Shown: one piece after another, positions 48,401 through 56,348 of the stretch
Numbering within the stretch: the first letter of the stretch is position 1
How the letters are laid out: every line of letters starts with the position of its first letter
Virus record (IMG/VR): IMGVR_UViG_3300030202_002773
Location: 1 to 64,000 of that record
Origin: a virus
Length of the DNA: 64,000 bases
Direction: 5' to 3' (one strand)
The notes under the pieces: generated by a model
The model's database searches: none
Told to the model about the DNA's origin: nothing
Seen by the model: the letters and a program-made list of their open reading frames with translations, nothing else
Position numbers and translations under genes: made by a program

Positions 48401-49989
48401 GTTTAGATTTAACTTCTAGCCTGTTAGCATTTGTAGGTATGGCTAATACATATGAAGCTAAAGCAGGAATTCAAGCTCAAGTACAAATAATGTCAGATTT
48501 AATTGAACATAGAGAAACAGATTTAACATCTCCTTCAGGAATAAAAATTATAAATGATTTAGCAAAAGGACTTGGAATTGAACAAGCTAGATCTAAAGAA
48601 GGGCGTGAGAGTAATAACTTTAAACATTTAACATCTTTTTTAGATCAAAATGTATTTGGTGAAAAAGCAATTTTAAAACAATTCTCATTTTTTGGAAAGC
48701 AATTTGAAGCTAATAAACTATCTGGTAAATTAGCTGGATATACAGCTATGAATGCTTTATCTTTCAATTTATTACAAGGAGTTAATCAAAATGTACTTGA
48801 TAATATAATTGGATATAGTGAAGCCTCTGCAGGTCAATTTATAGATAAAAAATCTTTACTTAAAGGTAAAAATACTTATTGGAGTAAAGGTGGAGCAATT
48901 GGAGATTTAGGTAAAATAGCTCCTACTACTTTTGTAGGACAAATAGCTGAAATGTATGATATGATTCAAGGAGAATTTAGAGATAATTTAGGTAAAAATG
49001 TAACAGGAACTAATGCTAAAAAATTATTTTCAAGTGATGCTATGTTCTTTTTACAGCACGGTGCAGAACATGAAGTTCAAGTAAGTAGAGGTTTAGGAAT
49101 GTTGGCATTTATGAAAGCTAAAGATAAAAAAGGTAAGCAGCTTAAAAATCCAGATGGTTCTGATATGACAATGTTAGATGCACATAGTCAAGATAGCAAG
49201 GGTAGAGTAAAAGTTGATGAAAGAGTTGCTAATTTTGATAGAATGAGATTTATGAATAGAATACATGGTATAAATAAACGTACTAATGGTGTCTATAATG
49301 ACTTTGATGCTGCACATTTAAAAAGACATTGGTATGGTAAATTAGCAATGTTATTCAGAGGATGGATGGTTCCAGGTTATAGAAGAAGATTTGGACACGG
49401 AGAGCCTTGGCATTCAGATCATGAATTAGGAGCAATAACTCAAGGAACTTATATGACTTTTTATAAAATGCTTAGAGACAGTATTAAAACTCAGAGTAAT
49501 CAATATAAAAATATGTCTGAGCTAGAAAAACAAAATGTAAGAAGAGTATCAACAGAAATATACGCTTTAGCTACTACATTTGCAATTGCTTCTGCTGCAG
49601 CATTATTAATAGATCCTGACGATGAAGAGCCTAATAGCTGGGCTGTTAATTTCTTATTATATCAAAATAGAAGATTACGTTCTGAACTTTTCTTTTATGT
49701 AAATCCACATGAAACATGGAGATTAACTAAATCGCCTACAGCAACAATTAGACCATTAGAAAATATTGGAGCATTTGCTTTATCTACTTTAGAAAATATG
49801 TATTATTTTGGACTTGGAAATTTAGGGGGATTAATACCTGAAAAAAATATTTATTACCAAAGAAAGTCTGGAGCTAATAAAAAAGGTGAACTTAAATGGG
49901 ATAATAAACTTGAAAAAGCTATTCCTATATTAAAAGGTGTTGGAACTAGTAAAACTCCTGGAGAAGCTATTAAGTGGTTTAATATGTAG
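45454..49989 (+). CDS. Giant internal virion protein with HEFGH zincin motif (1511 aa)
   Basis: Residues 225-229 read HEFGH in the context VYHEFGHAYIDLLG, a zinc metallopeptidase signature, with a Glu-containing helix downstream. The middle is highly charged helix (about residues 340-900). The C-terminal part has a hydrophobic segment (ALATTFAIASAAALLI) near residue 1380, then aromatic-rich sequence and a basic end. It follows the polymerase by four bases and is the last gene before the terminator. The likely role is cargo ejected with the polymerase, possibly a protease that matures virion proteins or acts on host targets. Whether the motif is active is unknown. Confidence 0.6.
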   Translation: MRCRFYLHGKPSQFLTDLYNAVEEINPNLGMIHDILKHYKVIQQRYGKMFIYQGEDSSIALNHVRRINRRYPNLIAYEYKGQTSNRFGRENNEKYTFEINTAVLNNVKNMSFPEDAIEIEKEERLAAQAREERDMKLAEQSLSEQVRRENTSENKSLFGKEEEKSESVKKADKLKHHFKGVGVDINVNFTNDLAPNVSADITGTGPRSADVRLNNTYLQDDGVYHEFGHAYIDLLGIDNTLVKQAFKQLKGSELEKTVLNSYPGLEGVKLQKEVLATAIGLEGAKVEKKNPSKIQILLNKIFRSIGKLLGINQNAAAILAEQMFAGEIRSKYLIGEISGFTQESKDRNSLQKKIDDVRIYTRKLKRIAEQRNDAASQARAEALEQTLENIKSLEDFISFIDMSAKITSNIANKYQLLQNKIKAGEKIETSDQATLAELNQYIQGFDILEGLEVLFTEEKQNRVKQTTAFNTAYDKLGAVVRQRKYLEQQYIDIAIPIQAEFLSPYISQEVNENLDSLIQNIDEQEGIDNKVLAAKRHLDKKDNNWIQLNKDLKQKRISEEEYKNNLISLVKEQLENKKMHKKTLIQILTRAHKDGSTFSYWMDPLVWSNDNAIQLFALAVKDALYEGDEKSRETQYKIQELYNNFTEGVTGINNVQKLYEDLTEDIKTWVRDEDGSYKQIDRAGWVQELDMPRYQKNKQQAVEQAKNKTYFRERKDFESDELFEDYKNSIVDYKVNGKVVYKAQTKEEAYRLVRRAFGEAMGKWRQENTVPKRDAQEIMRKHEDKIAYVYKEMRPLQKKLDDNTITSIEIEKLNSLEIELSILDNWRQTNYYVNPRYPDSLTPKGSLVQPSQGEKLAGGKNRVDYTNSKYKAIMADPRKRKFYEGMISIYKEHQDKLGSAGHQLGKDSFSDMAYALPSIRKVDKDRAIEQGVLKTMKEWWVDGTDITDTDYHIYGQRWETIGGKQRKVVPAFFTNAVDKNEISLDLTSSLLAFVGMANTYEAKAGIQAQVQIMSDLIEHRETDLTSPSGIKIINDLAKGLGIEQARSKEGRESNNFKHLTSFLDQNVFGEKAILKQFSFFGKQFEANKLSGKLAGYTAMNALSFNLLQGVNQNVLDNIIGYSEASAGQFIDKKSLLKGKNTYWSKGGAIGDLGKIAPTTFVGQIAEMYDMIQGEFRDNLGKNVTGTNAKKLFSSDAMFFLQHGAEHEVQVSRGLGMLAFMKAKDKKGKQLKNPDGSDMTMLDAHSQDSKGRVKVDERVANFDRMRFMNRIHGINKRTNGVYNDFDAAHLKRHWYGKLAMLFRGWMVPGYRRRFGHGEPWHSDHELGAITQGTYMTFYKMLRDSIKTQSNQYKNMSELEKQNVRRVSTEIYALATTFAIASAAALLIDPDDEEPNSWAVNFLLYQNRRLRSELFFYVNPHETWRLTKSPTATIRPLENIGAFALSTLENMYYFGLGNLGGLIPEKNIYYQRKSGANKKGELKWDNKLEKAIPILKGVGTSKTPGEAIKWFNM

Positions 49990-50001
49990 GAAATTAACGG
50001 A

Positions 50002-50033
50002 AAAAGGGGGGTAAACAACCCCCTCTTTTTTTT
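50002..50033. terminator. Bidirectional terminator between the convergent gene blocks
   Basis: A G6 tract and a C5 tract (GGGGGGT...ACCCCCT) form a stem around a short AAACA loop, with five A on the left and eight T on the right, so each strand reads a hairpin followed by a U-run. It stops the late plus-strand operon (ending 49989) and the minus-strand operon (ending 50032). Confidence 0.85.
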
Positions 50034-50427
50034 ACATAGACATTTTTAACAATAATAAATAACCAATTAAATCATCAACTGTATCCTCAGTTTCATCATT
50101 AATTCCTTTATTTTTTATCCTCATTATTTTATCATCAATTCTTGCACATAAAGCTTCAGTAGCATTAAGCTTACTAAATATACCAGCAGGATTTAATGCA
50201 CTATTTCCATATGATTTATTTTTTGATTTTAATAAATCTGTAACAGATTTTGCAATAATATCTAATTTTTCATCAAATGGAATATGTGCTCCTTTATTTC
50301 TATCAGGTTGATAGTAGTATTTACTATGTCCAAGTGTATTATTCATAGAATAAGGAGTATTAAATTCCATTCCTTTTGGTGTAGACATTTGTACTTTGCC
50401 TTTACACCCGCAATCTTTATCTTTCAT
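50032..50427 (-). CDS. Small protein resembling DUF1599/nucleotide-metabolism families (131 aa)
   Basis: The C-terminal half holds the order LLKSKNKSYGNSALNP, then LNATEALCARIDDKIMRIKNKG, then ETEDTVDDLIGYLLLLKM. A KxYGN motif followed by a basic R-x-x-D-K-x-x-R helix and an acidic E-x-x-x-D-x-x-D-x-x-x-Y helix is the pattern of phage DUF1599-type (nucleotide-modification-associated) and MazG-like helical proteins. The N-terminus carries a CGCKGK cysteine pair. The ATG is preceded by an AAAACAATTAAA element. It is last in the minus-strand operon and slightly overlaps the upstream gene. A role in nucleotide pools is inference. Confidence 0.55.
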   Translation of the reverse strand: MKDKDCGCKGKVQMSTPKGMEFNTPYSMNNTLGHSKYYYQPDRNKGAHIPFDEKLDIIAKSVTDLLKSKNKSYGNSALNPAGIFSKLNATEALCARIDDKIMRIKNKGINDETEDTVDDLIGYLLLLKMSM

Positions 50428-51191
50428 ATTTTTAATTGTTTTTTAATTTCATAAGTTTCTAAATCATAAAGCTCATTATCAAAATCTATAGCAGTTAAAA
50501 GTTCAGAATTTAAGTCTATTTTAGCATCTAGTTTCTTTTCCATAGCTTTTCTTCTTTTTTCTGATTTCCATAATACATGCGCAACTTGATCATTCATTTC
50601 TAATCCGTGAAATTCTAATATATGAAATTTATAATTTTCATCCATTTCTGAATATTTACCTTGTTTTAATTTTTTATAGTTTTTAACATGCTCTTTTGGA
50701 ATATCAAATATAAATAATACATGATATGGATCTATATCTATTTTTTCTGAAAAAGATCTAAAAGTTTTTAATGCTTTTTCAAACTTAAGGAATAAAGGAT
50801 CTATTGAAAATTTATACAGTAATACTATACAATTTTTTTTATCTTCTATTCCAGTAAATGCATTCATAAATAATTTATTCCAGAAAAATAATCTTCTTTC
50901 TCCTCCTAGCATTGGTAAAATAAATGTAGAACTTTTTGTCCTTGTAGCAGTTAATAAATCATAATACATTACATTATTTTTTACAACTTTTTTAATAGTA
51001 TTTATTTTATATTTGAATTTTTTAACTTCTGTAATACTATCAACTGTTACACATATACCATGTTCAGGACTTTCTAAAGATATTATTCTATCATCTATTT
51101 TGTGAGGTATTAAAGATGTTGTTCCCCCAGATACTCTGATAGCCAAAGCATTTATAGGAGTGTAAGTAAGTTCTGTACATTTTATTGCCAT
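50424..51191 (-). CDS. Unrecognised protein (255 aa)
   Basis: The protein has a beta-rich N-terminal half (LIPHKIDDRIISLESPEHG, ICVTVDSITEVKKFKYKI, TFILPMLGGERRLFFW) and a helical, lysine-rich second half (KFEKALKTFRSFSEKIDIDPYHVLFIFDIPKE) ending in a basic/acidic tail. It lacks cysteine clusters, membrane segments and nucleotide-binding motifs. It overlaps the exonuclease gene upstream by ten bases and the small downstream gene by four, so it is a firm part of the operon. The context suggests DNA metabolism, but no function can be given. Confidence 0.55.
   Translation of the reverse strand: MAIKCTELTYTPINALAIRVSGGTTSLIPHKIDDRIISLESPEHGICVTVDSITEVKKFKYKINTIKKVVKNNVMYYDLLTATRTKSSTFILPMLGGERRLFFWNKLFMNAFTGIEDKKNCIVLLYKFSIDPLFLKFEKALKTFRSFSEKIDIDPYHVLFIFDIPKEHVKNYKKLKQGKYSEMDENYKFHILEFHGLEMNDQVAHVLWKSEKRRKAMEKKLDAKIDLNSELLTAIDFDNELYDLETYEIKKQLKI
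50431..50442 (-). promoter_or_regulatory. AAAACAATTAAA translation-initiation element
   Basis: Read on the minus strand, this 12-base element lies three bases before the ATG of the 131-aa gene. The same sequence precedes the ATGs at 54289 and 55482, and a shorter form (AAAACAAT) precedes the one at 60154. No Shine-Dalgarno sequence is present, so this A-rich element may serve ribosome recruitment. Confidence 0.45.
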
Positions 51192-51928
51192 AGATCATCA
51201 GAATTTATAGGTTCAATTTCATAAATTGTAGAAGGATTAAGTTCCATATCTAGCTCTCTACGGACATCCGCTCTATCTTTTAGTATGTAAATAAGCTTAA
51301 AAGTTTCAGCAAATTTACTAATTCCTGCAGCATATTCAAACTTTTCTATATATTTATTTAAAACAAATTTTGGCATTTCATCAGTAGGTACATCTTTTAA
51401 CCATGTGTCAGCTGTTTTTGGACCTACTTTTGGTATACCTTGAATACCATCAGTACTGTCACCCATAAGCATTTGTTTCCATAAAAATGTTAAAGCTCCT
51501 TTTGTGTCTTGTACTACCATTTCTGCTTTTCCATAATTATAATGTGTTCCTGCATTTTGATACAATACATCTTTATCAGGGCTACATATAACTGTATTGT
51601 CACCGTGATATATAGATACTAAATCATCTGCTTCTAATTCAGGAATAGATGTAAAATGCCATTTTTGTCTTAAATATTCTTTAATAGCAGGAAAGATAAT
51701 AGGTTTATCTCCATATTTTCTATTTCCTTTATAAGGTTTAGTTTTAGCTGCAGCATATCTAAAACATTTACCAGATGTAAGAAATCCTGCATAATGTGTA
51801 GCTCCTACCTGCTCAAACATTTGATGTAATCTTCCGTCTAAACTTTCTAAGGCCTCTTCTAGGGTAGGCTTGCCCATTTCATAATAGATTAAACTATCGC
51901 CATCTATTAAAGCTGTTTTTTGTGTCAT
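51182..51928 (-). CDS. 5'-3' exonuclease, FEN/PIN type (248 aa)
   Basis: The acidic active-site residues follow the flap-endonuclease order: LIDGDSL with Asp9 and Asp11, LEADDLV with Glu99, Asp101 and Asp102, and CSPDKD with Asp118 and Asp120. The helix-hairpin-helix-like clamp GDSTDGIQGIPKVGPK spans residues 156-171. A basic patch (KTKPYKGNRKYGDK) lies in the arch region. Length matches phage T5-type and short bacterial 5'-3' exonucleases. It would remove RNA primers or degrade DNA flaps during replication and recombination. It is translated in overlap with the downstream 255-aa gene. Confidence 0.85.
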   Translation of the reverse strand: MTQKTALIDGDSLIYYEMGKPTLEEALESLDGRLHQMFEQVGATHYAGFLTSGKCFRYAAAKTKPYKGNRKYGDKPIIFPAIKEYLRQKWHFTSIPELEADDLVSIYHGDNTVICSPDKDVLYQNAGTHYNYGKAEMVVQDTKGALTFLWKQMLMGDSTDGIQGIPKVGPKTADTWLKDVPTDEMPKFVLNKYIEKFEYAAGISKFAETFKLIYILKDRADVRRELDMELNPSTIYEIEPINSDDLWQ

Positions 51929-52079
51929 ATTTTAATTTTTATTAGGTTAAACATATCAGGGGAGGAATTGTAATTACACACAAAGTATAACAGCAATTAT
52001 AAATTATTTGTATTACTAACCTCCCCCTCTATGCATCAATTAAACACGAGTTGGAAAATCACTAAACAACTCTTCTCAG
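51929..52079 (-). other. Intergenic region with a long G/C stem
   Basis: This 151-base spacer separates the 343-aa gene from the exonuclease gene. On the minus strand it holds GGGGAGG (52020-52026) and CCTCCCC (51959-51965) facing each other across about 54 bases, with a TGTAATTACA palindrome inside. No T-run follows, so it is not a standard terminator. It is probably a structured leader, processing site or a degenerate RNA gene. Confidence 0.35.
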
Positions 52080-53111
52080 TTATTTCATGTATTTTCTATA
52101 CTCGGGTTTAACTTGAACTTTAAATGTATACAATTCCCTATTATGGATTTGTATTTCTTGTCTACATTGTACTTCTAATGCTCTAAAACATCTTGAATCT
52201 AGCATACCTTTATCTTCAAAATATTTAATAGCTCGTTCAGCATTAAAATTAGATAATGCATGTACATCATGTTTATCTAGCCAGTACTGAACATCTTTAT
52301 TTCTATTATAGTGATATGATTTCTCATCTAAAAGACAAGAATATGTATATAATAAATACGGCTCACCAGTAGGATCAATAGTTGGGATAATTTTACCAGC
52401 CATTTCTAATTCTTCCGCAGAAACATTATACCCATCTATCATCTTTTTAAGATCTTCCATTAACTCTTCAGTCATAGGAATTCTATTAGCAGATTGATTA
52501 AGAATAGTATCAGTTTCAATTACTTGTAGTTCACCATCTTCAATCATACTAGCTAATATAATAGACATTTTACTAAAGCAATAGCTGTCATAAGGAGCAC
52601 TAGTATAATCTATGTTCCACTGCCCTTGATCAGCTAAAGCTCTTTTATCTAATAAAACATTATTACCAGTATCATTATGATAATCTTGAACTGCTTGTCT
52701 ATGCTCATTAGAAAAATATCCATTATATATTTTAAACATTAGTTTATTTTGTGGAATATTATCTACTTGAGTATATGTGTCATAGAAATTAGTATGAGGT
52801 ATAATAAAATCAGCTTTTTCATAATCATTAGTAACACTAATCTTATGTTCTTTAAGCGCTGCTTTTAATCTCTCAGTTGATACATTATGCATTGGTAATA
52901 TAAAAGCTCTTTTAACTTGAGTTAAATCAGATGTTGTTTCTGTTTCTAAAAGCTCTATTATTTTATCATATTGAGCTAATGATTCTGATAAATATACTTC
53001 TTCTATTAACGTATTATTTACCATAAATCCAACTTGGTTACCGTCTTCGAATCCCAGATCAAGCAATGCCTGATCCGGAAATCCACCTGCGTGTATATTT
53101 TTACTTGCCAT
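52080..53111 (-). CDS. Unrecognised protein linked to the MoxR/VWA module (343 aa)
   Basis: The sequence begins ASKNIHAGGFPDQALLDLGFE and is a mixed alpha/beta protein with segments such as VKRAFILPMHNVSTERLKAALKE and KADFIIPHTN, then helical Glu-rich stretches and a basic C-terminus. It has no signal peptide, membrane helix or nucleotide-binding motif. It starts two bases downstream of the MoxR-type ATPase gene, so the two are likely made together. It could be a substrate or adaptor of that ATPase, but no family is recognised. Confidence 0.55.
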   Translation of the reverse strand: MASKNIHAGGFPDQALLDLGFEDGNQVGFMVNNTLIEEVYLSESLAQYDKIIELLETETTSDLTQVKRAFILPMHNVSTERLKAALKEHKISVTNDYEKADFIIPHTNFYDTYTQVDNIPQNKLMFKIYNGYFSNEHRQAVQDYHNDTGNNVLLDKRALADQGQWNIDYTSAPYDSYCFSKMSIILASMIEDGELQVIETDTILNQSANRIPMTEELMEDLKKMIDGYNVSAEELEMAGKIIPTIDPTGEPYLLYTYSCLLDEKSYHYNRNKDVQYWLDKHDVHALSNFNAERAIKYFEDKGMLDSRCFRALEVQCRQEIQIHNRELYTFKVQVKPEYRKYMK

Positions 53112-53113
53112 AA

Positions 53114-54289
53114 TTATTTAATTGTCATTTTGACGATAGCTGGATTCATCATCATTTTGTTAAACTTCTGCTTATTTCCAGTAAATATAGTTCTAACTAC
53201 TAAATACTTTAAATCATTAGTAAAATAGTCTTTTGTGCACAGATTAATAAGACGCTCTTGCATTTTTGGCGTTACAGTGTCTGTTTTTGAAAAAGCAACA
53301 GAGAAATTAGCTATTCTTGTAGCTAAAAGACTAGCTATATCAGCTCTATAGTTATCGTCTTTACCTATACACTCAGTTACTTGAGCCAATACTTCTTCTG
53401 GTCCAGTTACTATTTCTTTAGGAGTTATTAGCTTATCTAATTTATTATTGATAAATGTGGTAAACATAGATGCAAACTCATTACCTACGCTACCTTCACC
53501 AATCATTTGAATTAATGGCAACTGTTCCTCAAACTTTTTAATACTTGATATACTGTTAAAGAACGTTGAAATAGAACGGGCATTAGTCTCTTGCGTTACT
53601 AGCTCAGGGTGCATAAGCAAGAAATTAATACATCTAGTGTCTATTTCATTTTCTTCTGCCCATCTAGCCCATACATCTATATCAAATTTAAGATTAGCTG
53701 TGATGTAACGAGTTTTCTGCGCAGAATCTACAGAGTTAACCATATAATCACCGTTGTCAGGATTAGCAGTCAATATAATATGCCAGTCTTTAGGTAAGGT
53801 CCACGAGATATAAGTCTGCCTGTCTACTAATTCCATGCATGCTTGGATAAATCTTGTGTCTGCACGATTCCAGTCGTCAAGTAGTAATACACCACCAGCT
53901 TTCTTATCAGCAATCCATTCCGGAGCTGAGTAAGACATTCTACTTTTACCTGTAGTTTGAAAACCTAGTTTAGAATGGTCGTTAACAGCTACCTCATCTA
54001 CCCATTTACCTATTTTCTTACCATCTTTACTAGTCCACATTTGAAATTGTTTAATAGGAAAACCTACTAAGTCACCTAATTCTTCTATCTGAGCTAGGTT
54101 AAGTTTAACAAAGTCTAAACCATGTTTAGCTGTCATGTCCATAATACTAGTAGTTTTACCAATACCGGACTCACCTACCACTTCTATTGCTACAGGCTTC
54201 TTACCGCCTGCCTGTAAGTGACGGTTGTTTGTTATGATGTGTCCTACAAAATCTTGTAGTTCATCAATGTTTAAATTTACTTCATTCAT
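53114..54289 (-). CDS. MoxR-type AAA+ ATPase (391 aa)
   Basis: Walker A is GESGIGKT at residues 39-46, and Walker B is GGVLLLDDWNRAD with Asp138 and Asp139. The WNRAD run, the later LTANPDNGDY sensor-1 motif and the TRYITANLKF region fit the MoxR/dynein-related (AAA_5) group of ATPases. These usually work with a VWA-domain partner, which is encoded immediately upstream at 54301-55482. The expected role is ATP-driven remodelling or insertion of a cofactor into a target complex. The ATG is preceded by an AAAACAATTAAA element. Confidence 0.75.
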   Translation of the reverse strand: MNEVNLNIDELQDFVGHIITNNRHLQAGGKKPVAIEVVGESGIGKTTSIMDMTAKHGLDFVKLNLAQIEELGDLVGFPIKQFQMWTSKDGKKIGKWVDEVAVNDHSKLGFQTTGKSRMSYSAPEWIADKKAGGVLLLDDWNRADTRFIQACMELVDRQTYISWTLPKDWHIILTANPDNGDYMVNSVDSAQKTRYITANLKFDIDVWARWAEENEIDTRCINFLLMHPELVTQETNARSISTFFNSISSIKKFEEQLPLIQMIGEGSVGNEFASMFTTFINNKLDKLITPKEIVTGPEEVLAQVTECIGKDDNYRADIASLLATRIANFSVAFSKTDTVTPKMQERLINLCTKDYFTNDLKYLVVRTIFTGNKQKFNKMMMNPAIVKMTIK

Positions 54290-54290
54290 G

Positions 54291-54302
54291 TTTAATTGTT
54301 TT
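54291..54302 (-). promoter_or_regulatory. AAAACAATTAAA translation-initiation element
   Basis: This element lies one base before the ATG of the MoxR-type gene, and TTAAAACAATTAAA is identical to the leader of the DUF2201 gene at 55482. It overlaps the last codons of the upstream gene and is probably a translation signal. Confidence 0.45.
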
Positions 54303-55482
54303 AATTTAATTGTATTTTTATTCCAGTTAATTCCTCATTTATTTCATAAGCTTTAGAGCTATGTACCCATAAAGCGTTTTTAGGGCAATTTTCAGGATTG
54401 CTTGCTTCACCATCTGTAAGACATATAAATCCTGAGTACTTATTTTTAGGATCATTGTAATGATCTACAACATCCTGAAAATCTGTACCACCTCTACCTT
54501 TAATTTCCCAATTTTTCTTAGGATCAAAATCAGATACATCTGTAATCTCTGTGTCAAATTGTGCAACAGTAATTTGGTTACCAGTTTTATGCATATGTGC
54601 TAACTCGTGCATAAACTCTACTAACTCTTCACTGCTAACAGATCCTGATGTGTCAACGCCTACTAGTACGTGATTCTTATGCTTAATCTTAAGACCTGGA
54701 TTAGCTGCGTAACGTTTGTTATCTTTACGTCTAAGCTTTTTAGTATAGACTTTAGATGCATTGTTAACATAGCGTTTAAGAAAGGATTTCCAATTGAACT
54801 TAGGAGGCTCTATATGAAATAATCTTTCGATTATCTCTGCAAGTTCTCCAGGGATGGATCCACACTTCTTTTGGATCTCTTCTGCAGTCTGCTTCATCTG
54901 ATGCTCATATTGCTTTTGTACTAACTTTTTCTCAGCTTCAGGTAAATCACCAATTTCTTTCCATTCTTTATGACAGTATTGGCTATTACCATCCATTTGA
55001 TCTAAGATTTTCTGAAGAGCTTCATTACATGATCCACCTTTACCGTCACAGGTATCATTAAGTATATCATAATACACTTTAGTACCTGCTTTTGGGTGTT
55101 TATGTATCTCAGTGCCTGGAAAAGAATGTAAAGTTAATCCGCCTTCTGGTAACATATGCTTATCAATATATTGGTTGATTTCTATATCTGCCGCAATATT
55201 AAAAAGCTTTTTATTAGGATATTTGTCTGCTAGTATAATGTGTCCAAAAGCTATATGTAGTAGCTCATGTTTTAGCAAACCGTGCTGATGGTCCTCACTT
55301 AGATCTCCAAAGAAATCTGGATTAATAACTAGTCTCATCCCAATGCCGTGTTTTCCTACACCTGCGGTAGCGCAACTCTTAGTGAACTCTTTTTGTAGTC
55401 CAATAAGAAAGATACCGTAGAAAGGCTCTGAAAATATCAATGTCTTAGATATTCTAGAGAGTTGATCTTGAACTGTTCTCAT
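54301..55482 (-). CDS. VWA-like/HExxH metallopeptidase protein, DUF2201 type (393 aa)
   Basis: The N-terminal domain contains KHELLHIAFGH with His72, Glu73 and His76, plus His81, a zinc metallopeptidase signature. The C-terminal domain carries a metal-ion-dependent adhesion site, VDTSGSVSSEEL (Asp277, Ser279, Ser281), followed by GRGGTDFQDV. Together these match the two halves of the DUF2201 family. The MoxR-type ATPase lies just downstream, the usual pairing for VWA proteins. No signal peptide is present, so it acts in the cytoplasm. Whether it cleaves proteins or serves as an assembly factor is unknown. Confidence 0.75.
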   Translation of the reverse strand: MRTVQDQLSRISKTLIFSEPFYGIFLIGLQKEFTKSCATAGVGKHGIGMRLVINPDFFGDLSEDHQHGLLKHELLHIAFGHIILADKYPNKKLFNIAADIEINQYIDKHMLPEGGLTLHSFPGTEIHKHPKAGTKVYYDILNDTCDGKGGSCNEALQKILDQMDGNSQYCHKEWKEIGDLPEAEKKLVQKQYEHQMKQTAEEIQKKCGSIPGELAEIIERLFHIEPPKFNWKSFLKRYVNNASKVYTKKLRRKDNKRYAANPGLKIKHKNHVLVGVDTSGSVSSEELVEFMHELAHMHKTGNQITVAQFDTEITDVSDFDPKKNWEIKGRGGTDFQDVVDHYNDPKNKYSGFICLTDGEASNPENCPKNALWVHSSKAYEINEELTGIKIQLN

Positions 55483-55483
55483 A

Positions 55484-55495
55484 TTTAATTGTTTT
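55484..55495 (-). promoter_or_regulatory. AAAACAATTAAA translation-initiation element
   Basis: The element precedes the ATG of the DUF2201-type gene by one base and is identical over 14 bases (TTAAAACAATTAAA) to the leader of the MoxR-type gene. Its fixed distance from the start codon favours a translational rather than transcriptional role. Confidence 0.45.
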
Positions 55496-56348
55496 AAAAT
55501 ATATACCTAATTGTGTTCCAAGGTATAATTTGATTATGTAGTTGTTTGAATTCTCGTATATACTCAGCTTTCATACCAAGTTTGTATCGTATATTTTCTC
55601 CTCCATACTGAGAGCGTTTAATTTCTTGCTTATCTAAAACCCACAAGTCTATTTCTGTTTCAGGGTGTTTCCCTAAGTTAACTGTGTGCTTCTTAAAGTT
55701 ATGTGTGAGAAAAATACATTCTGATAATACTTTATCTTTGTTTTTTACATAAGTATTTACCAGATTAAATAAATCTTTATAATCTTCTAACCACCCATCA
55801 TACACTATAATAGGGCTGTAATTAACGTGTACATCGTAACCAGCATCAATAAATCTATCAATAGCTTTTAATCTATCTAATATTTTAGAAGTTTTAGGCT
55901 CATGTAAATCTGATTTATGCTGTGGCATTAAACTGAATCTAATGCGTATCTTACTTTGAGGGTTAAATGAAAGAAGGTTATTGTTGACATATTTAGTTGC
56001 AAAGCTGCCCATAGCCATGGGGTGATCTCTAAAGAACTCAAAGATCTTTTCCCATTGATGGTGTTTAGCGTGCAATGCAAAGTCTTCGTTACAACTAATA
56101 TCATATGTTGTAAAGTCTGCGTGTGTTTGATTAGGTTTATCTACAGGTGTGAAGAAAGCATGGTTATTTATAGCTGTTAATATATCTCCTGTATTAGTTG
56201 CTACATCAAGACCACTATCTTTATGTCTTTTCATGTAGCAATAAGAACAGTTATATAAACAACCATAGCCAAAACTTGGACTAATAAAATCTGTAGATCT
56301 ACCTGAAGGCCTAATAAGCATAGACTTTCTAGTGATCTTTTTTATCAT
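55494..56348 (-). CDS. Radical SAM protein, spore photoproduct lyase-like (284 aa)
   Basis: The iron-sulphur motif GYGCLYNCSYCYM has Cys30, Cys34 and Cys37 in the CxxxCxxC spacing of radical SAM enzymes. The KIRIRFSLMPQ strand, the DRFIDAGYDVHVNYSPIIVYDGW segment and the final GGENIRYKLGMK region correspond in order to parts of the spore photoproduct lyase (SplB) family. That enzyme reverses UV-induced thymine dimers, which would help a phage in sunlit surface water. A related radical SAM reaction is possible, since the substrate cannot be read from sequence. It overlaps the zinc-ribbon gene upstream by four bases. Confidence 0.65.
   Translation of the reverse strand: MIKKITRKSMLIRPSGRSTDFISPSFGYGCLYNCSYCYMKRHKDSGLDVATNTGDILTAINNHAFFTPVDKPNQTHADFTTYDISCNEDFALHAKHHQWEKIFEFFRDHPMAMGSFATKYVNNNLLSFNPQSKIRIRFSLMPQHKSDLHEPKTSKILDRLKAIDRFIDAGYDVHVNYSPIIVYDGWLEDYKDLFNLVNTYVKNKDKVLSECIFLTHNFKKHTVNLGKHPETEIDLWVLDKQEIKRSQYGGENIRYKLGMKAEYIREFKQLHNQIIPWNTIRYIF

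Noticed and set aside
50002-50033. CRISPR or transposon end repeat at the convergent border
   Set aside because: The short inverted G/C repeat has flanking A and T runs on each side, the form of a bidirectional terminator, and no second copy is seen.
51959-52026. tRNA-like acceptor stem (GGGGAGG/CCTCCCC) in the spacer near 52 kb
   Set aside because: The enclosed 54 bases lack a T-loop (TTCxA), a D-loop GG and a sensible anticodon stem, and the total length is short for a tRNA.
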